64,000 nt of DNA, taken from NCBI RefSeq assembly GCF_000515395.1, contig NZ_KI911782.1, positions 248,001 to 312,000 of the forward strand, written 5' to 3'. Below the pieces are notes generated by a model, which had not been told where the DNA came from, did no database searches, and saw nothing but the letters and a program-made list of their open reading frames with translations. This document shows positions 35,041 to 42,890 of the stretch, one piece after another. The first letter of the stretch is position 1. Each line of letters begins with the position of its first letter. Source of the DNA: Jiangella gansuensis DSM 44835 (GTDB lineage: Bacteria > Actinomycetota > Actinomycetes > Jiangellales > Jiangellaceae). Made by a program: the position numbers and the translations under genes.

Positions 35041-35406
35041 GTGGGTGTGGCTACGACGATCAGCAACGGGACGTCGGCGGTGGTGCCGCTGCTGGTGCTC
35101 GGGTGGGCGCCGGTGCGGCCGTCTCGCGCTGTTGTGCACCGCCTCATCGGCGATGTGTTCGCGGCGGTGACGCTGCGCCCGCAGGCGGCTCGTGAGGGCA
35201 CGCTGCGGCTGCTGTGCGCGGACGAGGCGGCCGCGCAGGCCGCGGTCGATCTGCACTCGCAGGGTGTCGTCCTGACGATCACGGACGGGGACGTGGCCGC
35301 GGTGTCGATGACGTACGTGGTGACCGGGAACGTCGCTTCGGAGCTGGACCCGCAGACGCTGCGCCGGTGGCTCGTGTCCGTGGACTACACCGAGGTCGCG
35401 CCGTGA
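35041..35406 (+). CDS. Minor tail protein
   Basis: This 121-residue beta-rich protein starts with GTG (35041, or 35047) and directly follows the tape measure, the place of distal-tail or tail-tip adaptor proteins. It overlaps the next gene by 4 bp. No motif allows a finer call. Confidence 0.66.
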   Translation: MGVATTISNGTSAVVPLLVLGWAPVRPSRAVVHRLIGDVFAAVTLRPQAAREGTLRLLCADEAAAQAAVDLHSQGVVLTITDGDVAAVSMTYVVTGNVASELDPQTLRRWLVSVDYTEVAP

Positions 35407-37601
35407 CGGTCTCGACCCACCTGACCCGGCTGACCATCGCCGGCCGCGCTGTCGACGTCGCGGACGCGTCGTTGACCCTGGACGCTGACCAGAACCCGTA
35501 CGCCGTCCTGACCGCCACGGTGCCGCTGGCGGCGCTGAGTGACGGCGACGTGGCCACGAACGGGCACGGCCAGTTCGGGACGCGGGACATCTTCAACGAG
35601 GACCCCGAGAGCTGGTGGTTCAATCCGCACGGCATCCCCGGCCCGGCGGACACGGTCCTCGTGGATGGCATGTGGGTGACGACGTGGAATGAGCCGTCCT
35701 CGGCGTACCCGCTGCCGCACTCGCGCACGTCGTTTCAGTACGTGCCGGCGCTGGCCCAGCACTCCTACACCGCCTCGACCCGCATCCGAGCCGACGTCGA
35801 TCTGCTCACCGCGACCATGGTCGTGGAAATGGTGCGCGAGGGCGGGTGGTTCGACGAGGTCGGCCGGTTCACCGTGCCCAACGTGCCGGCCGGCGAATGG
35901 GCGCAACTCGCAGTCGAGTTCGCCGCGCCGACCGGTGCCCGGTATGTGCACGTGCACGTCGAGACCCGCGCCGTCGACGGGTACGAGGTCGGGGACACGC
36001 TCGTGCAGGACGGCGTCACGATGGCGCGGACGCTGTCCATGGACGCGCTCGACCCGCGCCAGACCCCACCGCCACCGGTGTCCGTGGGGCTGACGCAGGC
36101 GTTCTCCTACGGCAACCCGCTGGCGGACATCTCCGCCGACTACGCCGGCGCCACCTTGGCGGACCTGGCCCGGGTGGAGACCGACTTTCTACTCACGGCC
36201 GACTTTGAGGACGGCTTGGACGGGTTCACCGGGACCAACCCGAACAGCGCCGTGTGGCCGAACCACGAGTCGATCTTGACGCTGTCGACCGAGCGTGCGC
36301 ACAGCGGCGCGCAGTCGGTGCACGTGCAGGCGGTCAATCCGACCAACGTGTGGATGATGTTCGGGCCGCCGGCGCCGATCCCGCCGGGGAAGCCGTTCTT
36401 CGCCGACGCCTGGTTCTACTGGACCGGCACCGGCCCGGCGGCCGCGGCGACCATGGTCGAGTTCTACGACGCTGACGGGCAGTGGGTGGCTATCAGCTAC
36501 GGCACCGCCCACGCCGCGCCCGTAGGCACGTGGAACCGTGTGCGCGGCGACATCGAGGTCCCGGACAACCCGGCCATCGCGACGGCCCGCCTCGTCGTGT
36601 ACGTGTCGGCGGCCGGCGCCACCGATGTCTGGTTCGACGACGTCACGTTCCGGTTCGCCCGGCTCGGACTGTCGTCGCTCACCAGCGAGTACGGGCGGGC
36701 GTTGAACCCGAGGTTCGGGTTCGCCCCGTCGACGAGGGTGCGCGCGAACCTACACCTGCGCCGCGTGAGTGTCGGCCACCAGCCGGGGACGGTCGCCATC
36801 GAGGCGGCGTCCGCGGACTCGCTGCTGCTGGACTACAGCCTGGTCGCCACGTCGGCGATGACGCCTACCGGATCGACGATCCGCGACTGCGTGAACATGG
36901 TCTTGTTGCACGTGCTCGGGGTCGCGTTGCCGGCCGGCGACACCGGCGGCGAGCTGGTCGACACCGAGGCGCTGCCCTGGCAGCCCGGCGAAGGCAGCTA
37001 CGACTACCTCAACAGCATCGTGGCGATGGGCGGGTACCGGCTGTGGTGCGACGAGCGCGGCACCTGGCGCCTGGAAGACCCCGAGCTGGTGGTGCCGCCG
37101 TCACGGTTGGCCGGGTCCGCGCTCACCGCGGTCGACCTCACCGAAGAGATCGACCGGGCCGGCGGGCTGTGGTGTGACGCGGCCGTGGTCACGTACGAAT
37201 GGGAAGACAGCAACGGCACGTCGCGGCGCCGGCACGACGCCGCCGGCATCACCGGGTCACGCACCGCCACAGCCACGGTCCAGCGGCCGTACCCGGGGTC
37301 GGGGATGGCGCGGGGCATGGTGCGCAAGGGCCAGTCCTACGGCCGCGTGGTCGGCTACACCGGGGTCTCGAACTACGACGTGCGCCCGTACTGGGCGGTG
37401 CAGTTCGACATGCCGGACGGGTCGATCCAGCAGGGCGTGATCTCACAGGTGCGGTGGGACCTGCCGGCCGACGAGATGACCGTAACCACGCGCTGGCTGC
37501 TCGGCATCACCGAGCACTCCTACCTGTACACGCCGCCGGGCGTGGCCTATGACGACGTCCCGGCCGGGGTGTCGTACGACGACTACCAGTGGACGGGGTG
37601 A
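35403..37601 (+). CDS. Large tail-tip protein with an inserted carbohydrate-binding module
   Basis: This 732-residue protein has a GTG start in a 4-bp overlap. The ends look like a tail-associated baseplate/hub protein (N: LTRLTIAGRAVDVADASLTL; C: GQSYGRVVGYTGVSNYDVRP). The middle (about 265-425) is a CBM4/9-like jelly roll: DFEDGLDGFTG, HSGAQSVHVQAVNP, VWFDDVTFRF. A second beta domain near 85-215 has similar strands (WAQLAVEFAAPTGARYVHVH). The inserts probably bind the host envelope glycan. Confidence 0.85.
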   Translation: MTVSTHLTRLTIAGRAVDVADASLTLDADQNPYAVLTATVPLAALSDGDVATNGHGQFGTRDIFNEDPESWWFNPHGIPGPADTVLVDGMWVTTWNEPSSAYPLPHSRTSFQYVPALAQHSYTASTRIRADVDLLTATMVVEMVREGGWFDEVGRFTVPNVPAGEWAQLAVEFAAPTGARYVHVHVETRAVDGYEVGDTLVQDGVTMARTLSMDALDPRQTPPPPVSVGLTQAFSYGNPLADISADYAGATLADLARVETDFLLTADFEDGLDGFTGTNPNSAVWPNHESILTLSTERAHSGAQSVHVQAVNPTNVWMMFGPPAPIPPGKPFFADAWFYWTGTGPAAAATMVEFYDADGQWVAISYGTAHAAPVGTWNRVRGDIEVPDNPAIATARLVVYVSAAGATDVWFDDVTFRFARLGLSSLTSEYGRALNPRFGFAPSTRVRANLHLRRVSVGHQPGTVAIEAASADSLLLDYSLVATSAMTPTGSTIRDCVNMVLLHVLGVALPAGDTGGELVDTEALPWQPGEGSYDYLNSIVAMGGYRLWCDERGTWRLEDPELVVPPSRLAGSALTAVDLTEEIDRAGGLWCDAAVVTYEWEDSNGTSRRRHDAAGITGSRTATATVQRPYPGSGMARGMVRKGQSYGRVVGYTGVSNYDVRPYWAVQFDMPDGSIQQGVISQVRWDLPADEMTVTTRWLLGITEHSYLYTPPGVAYDDVPAGVSYDDYQWTG

Positions 37602-37604
37602 CAC

Positions 37605-38189
37605 ATGGCCAACGGTGATGACGCCGCCGAGGTCGGCATGGACGTGGTGGCCGGGTCCCAGGACATCAGGCAGGTCTACTCGGAGGTCAACAAGACCCGC
37701 GACTACCTCGCGCAGCACCGCACCAGCGGCACGCACCGGGCCGACCAGATCACCAGCGGCACACTGCCGGTGGCGCGTGGCGGCACCGGACGGAACAACC
37801 TCTACGCCGCGTTCAGCGACGTCGGCGCGCACCCGACCACCAATCGTCTGCTGATGGTCGACCAGAACAACATCGTGCGGAGCCTGCGCAACGGCGACCT
37901 CGACCCGGCATACATCGGGTACCGCCTGCACTTCGGCATTTGGGAGGGCCTGACGTTCGCCGCCGATGGCACGGAGGTGGTCGCCCACGAGGCCGGATTC
38001 ACGCCGACGTTCGTGCAGACGCAGGGGTTCCTCACTGCCGGCGGGACCGCCGTCATCGTCACGCCACGTGCGGACAACGAGCCGGCCAACAGTGAGAACG
38101 TGTTCTTGCGGGCGTTCAACCTGCATACCGGGACGCCGTACCAGGGCAACCTCTCGAAGGTGTCCTACATCGTGGGGAGGTCGGCCTGA
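37605..38189 (+). CDS. Tail fibre-like protein
   Basis: This 194-residue protein has the collar motif ADQITSGTLPVARGGTG that links tail fibres to shafts in many phages. The distal half is beta-rich. It directly follows the tail-tip gene and likely contributes to receptor binding. Confidence 0.82.
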   Translation: MANGDDAAEVGMDVVAGSQDIRQVYSEVNKTRDYLAQHRTSGTHRADQITSGTLPVARGGTGRNNLYAAFSDVGAHPTTNRLLMVDQNNIVRSLRNGDLDPAYIGYRLHFGIWEGLTFAADGTEVVAHEAGFTPTFVQTQGFLTAGGTAVIVTPRADNEPANSENVFLRAFNLHTGTPYQGNLSKVSYIVGRSA

Positions 38190-38190
38190 C

Positions 38191-38715
38191 ATGGGCGCGC
38201 TGGACGAGAACGGCATCTGGCTCTACACCGAGGACGACCCCGCTTCCCCGTTCTCGGACACCCTCAACCTGCTCGCCGAGTCGACGTCGGACCAGTTCAC
38301 CGCCGACCGTGCCCGCCTGTCGGCCGTTGAGGGCCGCGGCAACGCGTCCGCGTGGTCGCCGTCGTTCACCAACGCCGCGGTCGGCAACGGCGCCGTGAAC
38401 GCGTACTGGGCCAGGGTTGGTGCCCTCGTCCACTGGTCGTGGAAGTGGGTGTTCGGGTCGACCTCGAACATCACCGGCGTGTTCGTGTCCGACCTCCCCA
38501 CGGCCGTCACCGGCGGGTCGTGGATGGCGGTCGGGTCCGGGTTCGTCGGCCGCGGCACGGCCACGTCGAACCGGACAACCCTGGTGTGCCGCATGTCCAG
38601 CTCGAGCGGGTTCAACCTGTGGATGGACGGGGACAGCGTCAACGAGGATTCGCCGCTGGGGCCCTGGCTGGCTGGCGACGTCATCAGTGTGGGAGGGGTG
38701 TACCTCGCGGCATGA
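38191..38715 (+). CDS. Putative distal tail / receptor-binding protein
   Basis: This 174-residue protein has a short helix (about 28-48) followed by a beta-rich domain (VHWSWKWVFGS, AVTGGSWMAVGSGF) common in small actinophage tail proteins. No named family. It overlaps the next gene by 4 bp. Confidence 0.7.
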   Translation: MGALDENGIWLYTEDDPASPFSDTLNLLAESTSDQFTADRARLSAVEGRGNASAWSPSFTNAAVGNGAVNAYWARVGALVHWSWKWVFGSTSNITGVFVSDLPTAVTGGSWMAVGSGFVGRGTATSNRTTLVCRMSSSSGFNLWMDGDSVNEDSPLGPWLAGDVISVGGVYLAA

Positions 38716-39026
38716 GCGACACAGTCACCGTGGCACTCATCGGCGCGATTGGCGCCATCCTGGCCGGCGTGCTCGTCGAACTCGTGCGAACCCGCCGCCG
38801 AGCCGACGTCGCCGCCCACGAGGTACAGCCCAACGGCGGCGACTCGCTCCGTGACGTCATCAACCGGATCGACCGCCGCCAGCTCGTCGCCAGCGAACGC
38901 GCCTCCCGTACGGAGGGAAAGGTCGACCGGCTCGGCATCCAGCTCGCGGACCACCTGGCCGCCGCGGCCGAGGAATCACGGACCATCGCCCGCATACTGC
39001 GCCACCTCGACCTACCAGACGCGTAG
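38712..39026 (+). CDS. Single-TM coiled-coil protein, possibly a second holin or spanin-like
   Basis: This 104-residue protein has an N-terminal TM helix (VALIGAIGAILAGVLVELV) and a long charged helix. Such N-in anchored proteins at the end of tail operons are often holin-like. The lysis cassette at 25-26 kb already contains a candidate holin, so the role is uncertain. Confidence 0.68.
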   Translation: MSDTVTVALIGAIGAILAGVLVELVRTRRRADVAAHEVQPNGGDSLRDVINRIDRRQLVASERASRTEGKVDRLGIQLADHLAAAAEESRTIARILRHLDLPDA

Positions 39027-39042
39027 CGGGGAGAGCCGCTAC
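39023..39042. terminator. Bidirectional hairpin terminator between tail operon and leftward genes
   Basis: GTAGCGG, loop GGAGAG, CCGCTAC: a perfect 7-bp stem spanning the stop codon of the rightward gene (39026) and the end of the leftward gene (39039). No clear T runs. Confidence 0.6.
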
Positions 39043-39317
39043 AGGCGCTCGATGCGCTCTGCGATCTGCGAGCCAAGGCCGGGCCGGCGGGCGTCTGGCT
39101 GCCAGGTGAGCGCGGCGACGACCAGCCAGGCCATGAGGAAGGCGCCGCCAGCGCCCATCATTAGGACTCCAAGGGTGCGGCCGGTGGCGCTGCCGTCGTC
39201 GTAGCCTTCGGGCAGGCTGAGGCCGTAGGCGATGGCGCCACCGGCGAGCAGGACGCCGGCGAGCGTGACCAGGGCGGCCCGGAACGGGTTGACTGGCGTC
39301 GGGGTGGGTGTGCTCAT
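39039..39317 (-). CDS. Small two-TM prophage protein
   Basis: This 92-residue protein has start ATG 39317, preferred over 39329 because GGAGG lies at the right distance. The two membrane helices are FRAALVTLAGVLLAGGAIAY and LGVLMMGAGGAFLMAWLVV. It lies downstream of the integrase in the same direction. Function unknown; superinfection exclusion is one possibility for a membrane protein in this place. Confidence 0.68.
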   Translation of the reverse strand: MSTPTPTPVNPFRAALVTLAGVLLAGGAIAYGLSLPEGYDDGSATGRTLGVLMMGAGGAFLMAWLVVAALTWQPDARRPGLGSQIAERIERL

Positions 39318-39396
39318 CGGGTCCTCCATGGAAGCGGTCGGGTACGTCTACCACGGACCCCGGACACAACCCGCGGTGTCCGGGGCCGGCGGGTGT

Positions 39397-39516
39397 CTAC
39401 GTGGCGAGTCCGGCGATGATGGCGAAGACCATCATGGCACCGATGGCGCCGAGGATGATCATTGCCCAGCGGGCCAGGCCGGGTGGTGGGTCGTTGGGGT
39501 CGGTAGGGTCGTGCAT
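39397..39516 (-). CDS. Tiny single-TM prophage protein
   Basis: This 39-residue protein has GGAGG 7 nt before the ATG, an N-terminal Asp/Pro-rich stretch, then one TM helix (WAMIILGAIGAMMVFAIIAG). The ribosome site and TM pattern support a real gene. Confidence 0.6.
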   Translation of the reverse strand: MHDPTDPNDPPPGLARWAMIILGAIGAMMVFAIIAGLAT

Positions 39517-39597
39517 GGGCCTGCCTCCAGCCTGCGTCTGGCGGGTGGGTCAAGAGCCCGTCGCGGTGTTGGCGCACCTGCGGCGGGCTCGCCACGT

Positions 39598-39675
39598 CTA
39601 CGGTGCGGGCACCACCGCCTCTCGATCGCGGACGGCCGCGGCGGCGGCGCCGTGCTGGTTGGTGTGCAGGTACAT
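39598..39675 (-). CDS. Tiny ORF downstream of integrase
   Basis: This 25-residue frame begins MYLHTNQHG with AGGAG 6 nt upstream of its ATG, starting 13 bp after the integrase stop. It may be a real short peptide; there is no similarity to support it. Confidence 0.35.
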   Translation of the reverse strand: MYLHTNQHGAAAAAVRDREAVVPAP

Positions 39676-39687
39676 GGTGGTCTCCTG

Positions 39688-40671
39688 TCAGATGGCGTCG
39701 ACGACAGCGGTCAGTTCGTCGTCGTCGACGAGGGTGTAGATCTGTGTGGTGGCTACCGACGCGTGCCCGAGCAGCCGTTGCACGGCGCGCAGGTTGCCGC
39801 TGGTGCGCAGCGCCCGGGTGGCGAAGCGGTGCCGCAGGGTGTGGCCCTTCATGCCAATGGCTCGCTTGGCGATGTCGCCGACGAATCCGGGCGAGACGTG
39901 CCCGCTGGTGCGGCCGGGGAACACCCATTCGAGCAGGTCGTCTTTGCGTGCTCCGCCGTAGCGCCACCCGGTGCCGGTGGCGCCGGCCTGCCGCCGCTCG
40001 TATTCGTCGGCCAGGGCCAGCGCCCACCGCCGCTTCACCGGCAGCACGCGGGTCTTGCCGCCCTTGCCGTGCAGCCGGATTCGGACCGGGATGGTCCGCA
40101 TCGTGCCGTCGTCGAGGATCACCTGCGACCACGTCATGTCGTCCCACCGCTGCCGGGCTGTCTCCGCTGCCCGGGCGCCGCCTTCCGCACCCGACAGCAG
40201 CACGAGCGCGGTCTTGTGGTCGGCGGCGGCTAGCGCGTCCTCGAACACCGGTTCGGGGGTGGGGGTGGGGACGCCGCGGGGCACGCTGGGCGTTTTCAGC
40301 CCGATGGTGGGGTCGCTCTTGCACCGCTTCGTCTCGACCATCCACCGGTAGAACCCGCGGAGCGCGGCGATCTCGGACTTGAGGGATTCGGCCGACCACT
40401 TCCAGGATGCGAGCCAGCTCACGATGTCGTCGCGGCTGACCTTGCCGGGCATGCGGTGCAGGTGGTACTCGCAGAACCGCCTGATCTGGTAGCGACGCTT
40501 CCGGATCGTGGTCTCCGGCTTGAAACCGGCGGCAGCCAGGGCTCGCGAGTAGGCGTTGATGCAGTCCGCCCAGGCGTCGATCCGTCTCCGGGCGTGCAAC
40601 TCGGTGGTCTCCCCGCTGGTACGTACATCGTGGCAAGGGTGATCTTCAGCCACGTCGCTACGCAAAGTCAC
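39688..40671 (-). CDS. int: Tyrosine-recombinase integrase
   Basis: This 327-residue protein has an N-terminal SAM-like core-binding domain (about 35-125) and a catalytic domain with the full set R167, K206, H277-x2-R280, H303 and nucleophile Y312 (HTLRHRFATR, LGHASVATTQIY). GTG start at 40671; its first bases overlap the stop codon of the phage-form repressor frame (GTGA). In the lysogen it is cut off from the repressor promoter and lies downstream of the host DUF222/HNH promoter in the same direction. It catalyses recombination between the 12-bp cores. Confidence 0.96.
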   Translation of the reverse strand: MTLRSDVAEDHPCHDVRTSGETTELHARRRIDAWADCINAYSRALAAAGFKPETTIRKRRYQIRRFCEYHLHRMPGKVSRDDIVSWLASWKWSAESLKSEIAALRGFYRWMVETKRCKSDPTIGLKTPSVPRGVPTPTPEPVFEDALAAADHKTALVLLSGAEGGARAAETARQRWDDMTWSQVILDDGTMRTIPVRIRLHGKGGKTRVLPVKRRWALALADEYERRQAGATGTGWRYGGARKDDLLEWVFPGRTSGHVSPGFVGDIAKRAIGMKGHTLRHRFATRALRTSGNLRAVQRLLGHASVATTQIYTLVDDDELTAVVDAI

Positions 40672-40813
40672 GACCCGCTCACTCTCTGTGACCGGATTGC
40701 AATGTTTGCCCCGGCGTGTCGGGAGGGTACGAGTTGCCGGATTGTGGCAATGGGCGAGCGGAGCGCCAGGACTTCGTGCGTGCTGACCTCAGCGGGAGCG
40801 GCTGAGTCGAAAT
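40668..40813 (-). other. Detached C-terminal extension of the phage-form repressor
   Basis: In circular phage DNA this stretch continues the repressor frame from ...STGR into YFDSAAPAEVSTHE... for 48 codons and ends in TGA overlapping the integrase GTG. The joined frame is 441 nt from ATG 20021, a multiple of three, without internal stop. In the lysogen it is silent as a repressor part. It does not end in an obvious ssrA-like LAA. Confidence 0.85.
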
Positions 40814-40825
40814 ACCGACCGGTAC
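40814..40825. repeat. attR core (12-bp direct repeat)
   Basis: ACCGACCGGTAC is identical to attL. On the minus strand it is the YRSV codons of the split host gene. Confidence 0.92.
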
Positions 40826-41232
40826 CCACACCGTTCGGGTTGCAGTTCCGGGCGGGTGGTGAGCTCGGCCACCGCGGCGGCCTGCTGCGCGGCAACCCAG
40901 GCAGCGAGCCGGGCCCATCCCGCGACCGCCTCCACCACCCCATACGTCGACACCGCCGTCACGTCCGTGTCGGCCAGCGCCCGCGCCAGCCCCGGCCCCG
41001 TCGGTGTCTCCTCGACCGGGACTTCCCCGCCCGCGTGGTCGTCGAGCAGGGCGGTCAACTCGTCGTCGAGGAGGCCGTCCGGCAGCACATCCAGGCCGAC
41101 GTCGGCGTCGGCGGGCAGCTCGCCCGGGTCGAAGCTCACCCATGCCCCGGTCCGCGGGTCGCGGGCCACCAGACCCGCCGCCGCGGGATCGACACCCCGC
41201 AACACACCACTCAGACCACCTTTTCCGAACAT
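40814..41232 (-). pseudogene. DUF222/HNH endonuclease gene, 5' part, split by the prophage
   Basis: This is the N-terminal 139 residues starting MFGKGGLSGVLRGVDPAAAG, then a helical DUF222 start (VEAVAGWARLAAWVAAQQAAAVAEL). After the core the frame enters phage DNA and stops at 40789. The start at 41232 is supported by TAGGGT exactly 7 nt upstream, a leaderless arrangement; longer upstream frames lack support. It is continued by 18328-19738. Confidence 0.9.
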
Positions 41233-41245
41233 ACGAACGACCCTA
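41225..41245 (-). promoter_or_regulatory. Leaderless promoter of the DUF222/HNH gene with an SOS-like half-site
   Basis: On the minus strand TAGGGT lies 7 nt before the ATG. The overlapping 16-mer TCGTTCGTATGTTCGG matches the actinobacterial LexA box TCGAACRNRYGTTCGA at 13 of 16 positions, but two mismatches fall in one core half. The promoter is likely, the LexA site is weak. In the lysogen it points at the integrase gene. Confidence 0.45.
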
Positions 41246-41532
41246 ACAGCCACCACCGACAACATCCCCGGAGCCAATGTGCGAACGGGGTCGGTCGCAG
41301 GGACAGGCGCACGTCGGCCAGCCGGAGCCGGCAGCATCAGGGGCATCTACCAACTGAGGCGCTGCGCGACTTCCGGCGTAGTCCGCCAGCCGCCCACCTG
41401 TGCCGTTCCAGCCGTCCGCCAGCGACCTCGGCGGCCCCTTCCGGCGGGGGCCCGCCGCGCCGTCGGCCACGTCGTGGAGCCCGCCCGAGCGGTCCCCGTT
41501 CCAAGCCGGCGAGCGCCGGACGTCGGGAGAGG
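41246..41532. other. Intergenic region upstream of the split gene
   Basis: No supported gene, RNA or terminator. It separates the end of xylA from the DUF222/HNH promoter, both on the minus strand. Confidence 0.5.
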
Positions 41533-42690
41533 TCAGCGCACGCCGTAGAGGTAGTCCAGTGCGAGCTGGTCCAGCCGCTCGAACGCCATGCCGCGGCTCG
41601 CGGCCTCGTCCGGGTCGAAGGCCTCGGCGCGCAGCGACTCGATGTCCTCGCCCTCGGCGAGGGTGGGGACGGCCAGCTGGTCGACCCGCGCCGCCTGCAG
41701 CGCCTCCTGCACCTCGGGGTCGGCCCGGAACGCGCGGGTCTTCTCACGCAGGATCAGGTAGTTGCGCATGCAGCCCGCGGCCGACGCCCACACGCCGTCC
41801 ATGTCCTCGGTGCGCGGCGGCTTGAAGTCGAAGTGCCGGGGGCCGTCGTAGCCGCCGGACTCGATGATGTCGACGGTCCAGAAGGCGCCGCGGGCGTTGC
41901 CCGCGCCGAACCGCAGGTCCTGGTCGAAGCGGGGGCCGTGCTGGCCGTTGAGGTCGATGTGGAAGAGCTTGCCGTGCCACAGTGCCTGGGCCAGGCCGTG
42001 CGCGTAGTTCATGCCGGCCATCTCCTCGTGCCCGACCTCCGGGTTCAGGCCGACCAGCTCGGGGTGCTCGAGCTCGTTGATGAAGGCGATGGCGTGGCCG
42101 ATGGTGGGCAGGAGGATGTCGCCGCGCGGCTCGTTCGGCTTGGGTTCGATGGCCACCCGCAGGTCGTAGCCGCGGTCCAGGATGTACTGGCCGAGGATGT
42201 CGAAGGCTTCCTTGTAGCGGTCCAGGGCCGCTCGGATGTCCTTGGCGGCGCCGGACTCCGCGCCTTCCCGGCCGCCCCACGCGACGAACACCTTCGCGCC
42301 CAGTTCGGCGCCGAGGTCGATCTGGTCGGCGGCCTTGCGGATGGCGAAGCGGCGCACGTCGCGGTCGTTGTTGGTGAAGCCGCCATCGCGGAAGACTGCG
42401 TGCGAGAACAGGTTCGTCGTGACCATCGGAACCTGGATCCCGGTCTCGTCCAGGGCGTCGCGGAACGACTTGAGCCGACTGTCACGTTCGGCCGCGGACG
42501 CACCGAACGGGACCACGTCGTTGTCGTGGAACGTGATGCCGTAGGCACCGAGCTCGGCCAGCTTGTGCACGGCGGCGGCGGGGTCGAGCGGCGGGCGCAC
42601 CGCGCCGCCGAAGACGTCCACCCCTTCCCATCCGACGGTCCAGAGCCCGAAGGAGAACTTGTCGTCCCGGGTCGGGGTGTAGTCGTTCAT
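41533..42690 (-). CDS. xylA: Xylose isomerase
   Basis: This 385-residue cytosolic enzyme converts D-xylose to D-xylulose. Family marks are [13 protein letters not shown] with the ring-opening His55, [10 protein letters not shown], the metal ligands in [10 protein letters not shown], and [18 protein letters not shown] 42690 has GGAGG upstream. The gene is divergent from a sugar-acid dehydratase gene; the 200-bp spacer carries two palindromes fitting the LacI regulator encoded at 45575. No xylulokinase is in the window. Confidence 0.96.
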   Translation of the reverse strand: MNDYTPTRDDKFSFGLWTVGWEGVDVFGGAVRPPLDPAAAVHKLAELGAYGITFHDNDVVPFGASAAERDSRLKSFRDALDETGIQVPMVTTNLFSHAVFRDGGFTNNDRDVRRFAIRKAADQIDLGAELGAKVFVAWGGREGAESGAAKDIRAALDRYKEAFDILGQYILDRGYDLRVAIEPKPNEPRGDILLPTIGHAIAFINELEHPELVGLNPEVGHEEMAGMNYAHGLAQALWHGKLFHIDLNGQHGPRFDQDLRFGAGNARGAFWTVDIIESGGYDGPRHFDFKPPRTEDMDGVWASAAGCMRNYLILREKTRAFRADPEVQEALQAARVDQLAVPTLAEGEDIESLRAEAFDPDEAASRGMAFERLDQLALDYLYGVR

Positions 42691-42726
42691 GTGCCAGCCT
42701 CCAGTGCGGCGGTGATCGGGAGCGGG

Positions 42727-42740
42727 CCGAAATGTTTCGA
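42727..42740. promoter_or_regulatory. LacI-type operator O1 (xylA side)
   Basis: CCGAAA-TG-TTTCGA. It lies 14 bp downstream of the xylA -10 element and shares both arms with O2. A LacI regulator from the same cluster is the likely ligand. Confidence 0.6.
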
Positions 42741-42753
42741 CGGTGTTTCGCAC

Positions 42754-42783
42754 ACCCTATGGCTGCATCGAGCCGCCCCGCAA
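42754..42783 (-). promoter_or_regulatory. Candidate xylA promoter
   Basis: On the minus strand TTGCGG, 18 bp, TAGGGT. O1 falls between this and the ribosome site. Confidence 0.45.
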
Positions 42784-42822
42784 GGGTCAACAGCTGGCCA
42801 ATTCCGGTCACTGCGGTCGCCG

Positions 42823-42852
42823 TTGACAGGACGGTCACCGCGTCACTACGGT
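42823..42852 (+). promoter_or_regulatory. Promoter of the dehydratase operon
   Basis: TTGACA, 18 bp, TACGGT. O2 begins 8 nt after the -10, covering the start of transcription, so bound repressor would block initiation. Confidence 0.6.
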
Positions 42853-42859
42853 GACGGCT

Positions 42860-42872
42860 CCGAAACTTTCGG
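42860..42872. promoter_or_regulatory. LacI-type operator O2 (dehydratase side)
   Basis: CCGAAA-C-TTTCGG, a perfect palindrome, typical of actinobacterial LacI sites (CGAAACTTTCG). Confidence 0.65.
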
Positions 42873-42890
42873 TCCGGCGAGAGGTGACGC

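Larger units (their letters stand above)
19727..40825. mobile_element. Complete siphophage-type prophage (about 21.1 kb) in a DUF222/HNH gene
   Basis: It is bounded by a 12-bp direct repeat (ACCGACCGGTAC). It contains an integrase, repressor, excisionase-like protein, short early genes, a cytosine methyltransferase, amidase and holin, an HNH protein, terminase, portal, protease-capsid, connectors, tail tube, tape measure and tail tip genes. Structural genes run rightward, and integrase and repressor leftward. No replication genes, small terminase or tail-assembly-chaperone frameshift are recognisable. All structural genes are open, so it looks intact and possibly inducible. Confidence 0.95.

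Noticed and set aside
40668-40813. ssrA-like degradation tag on the phage-form repressor
   Set aside because: The known BPs model uses a C-terminal LAA-like tag. This tail ends RSQRVSGS, so no such tag can be claimed; only the truncation architecture is supported.
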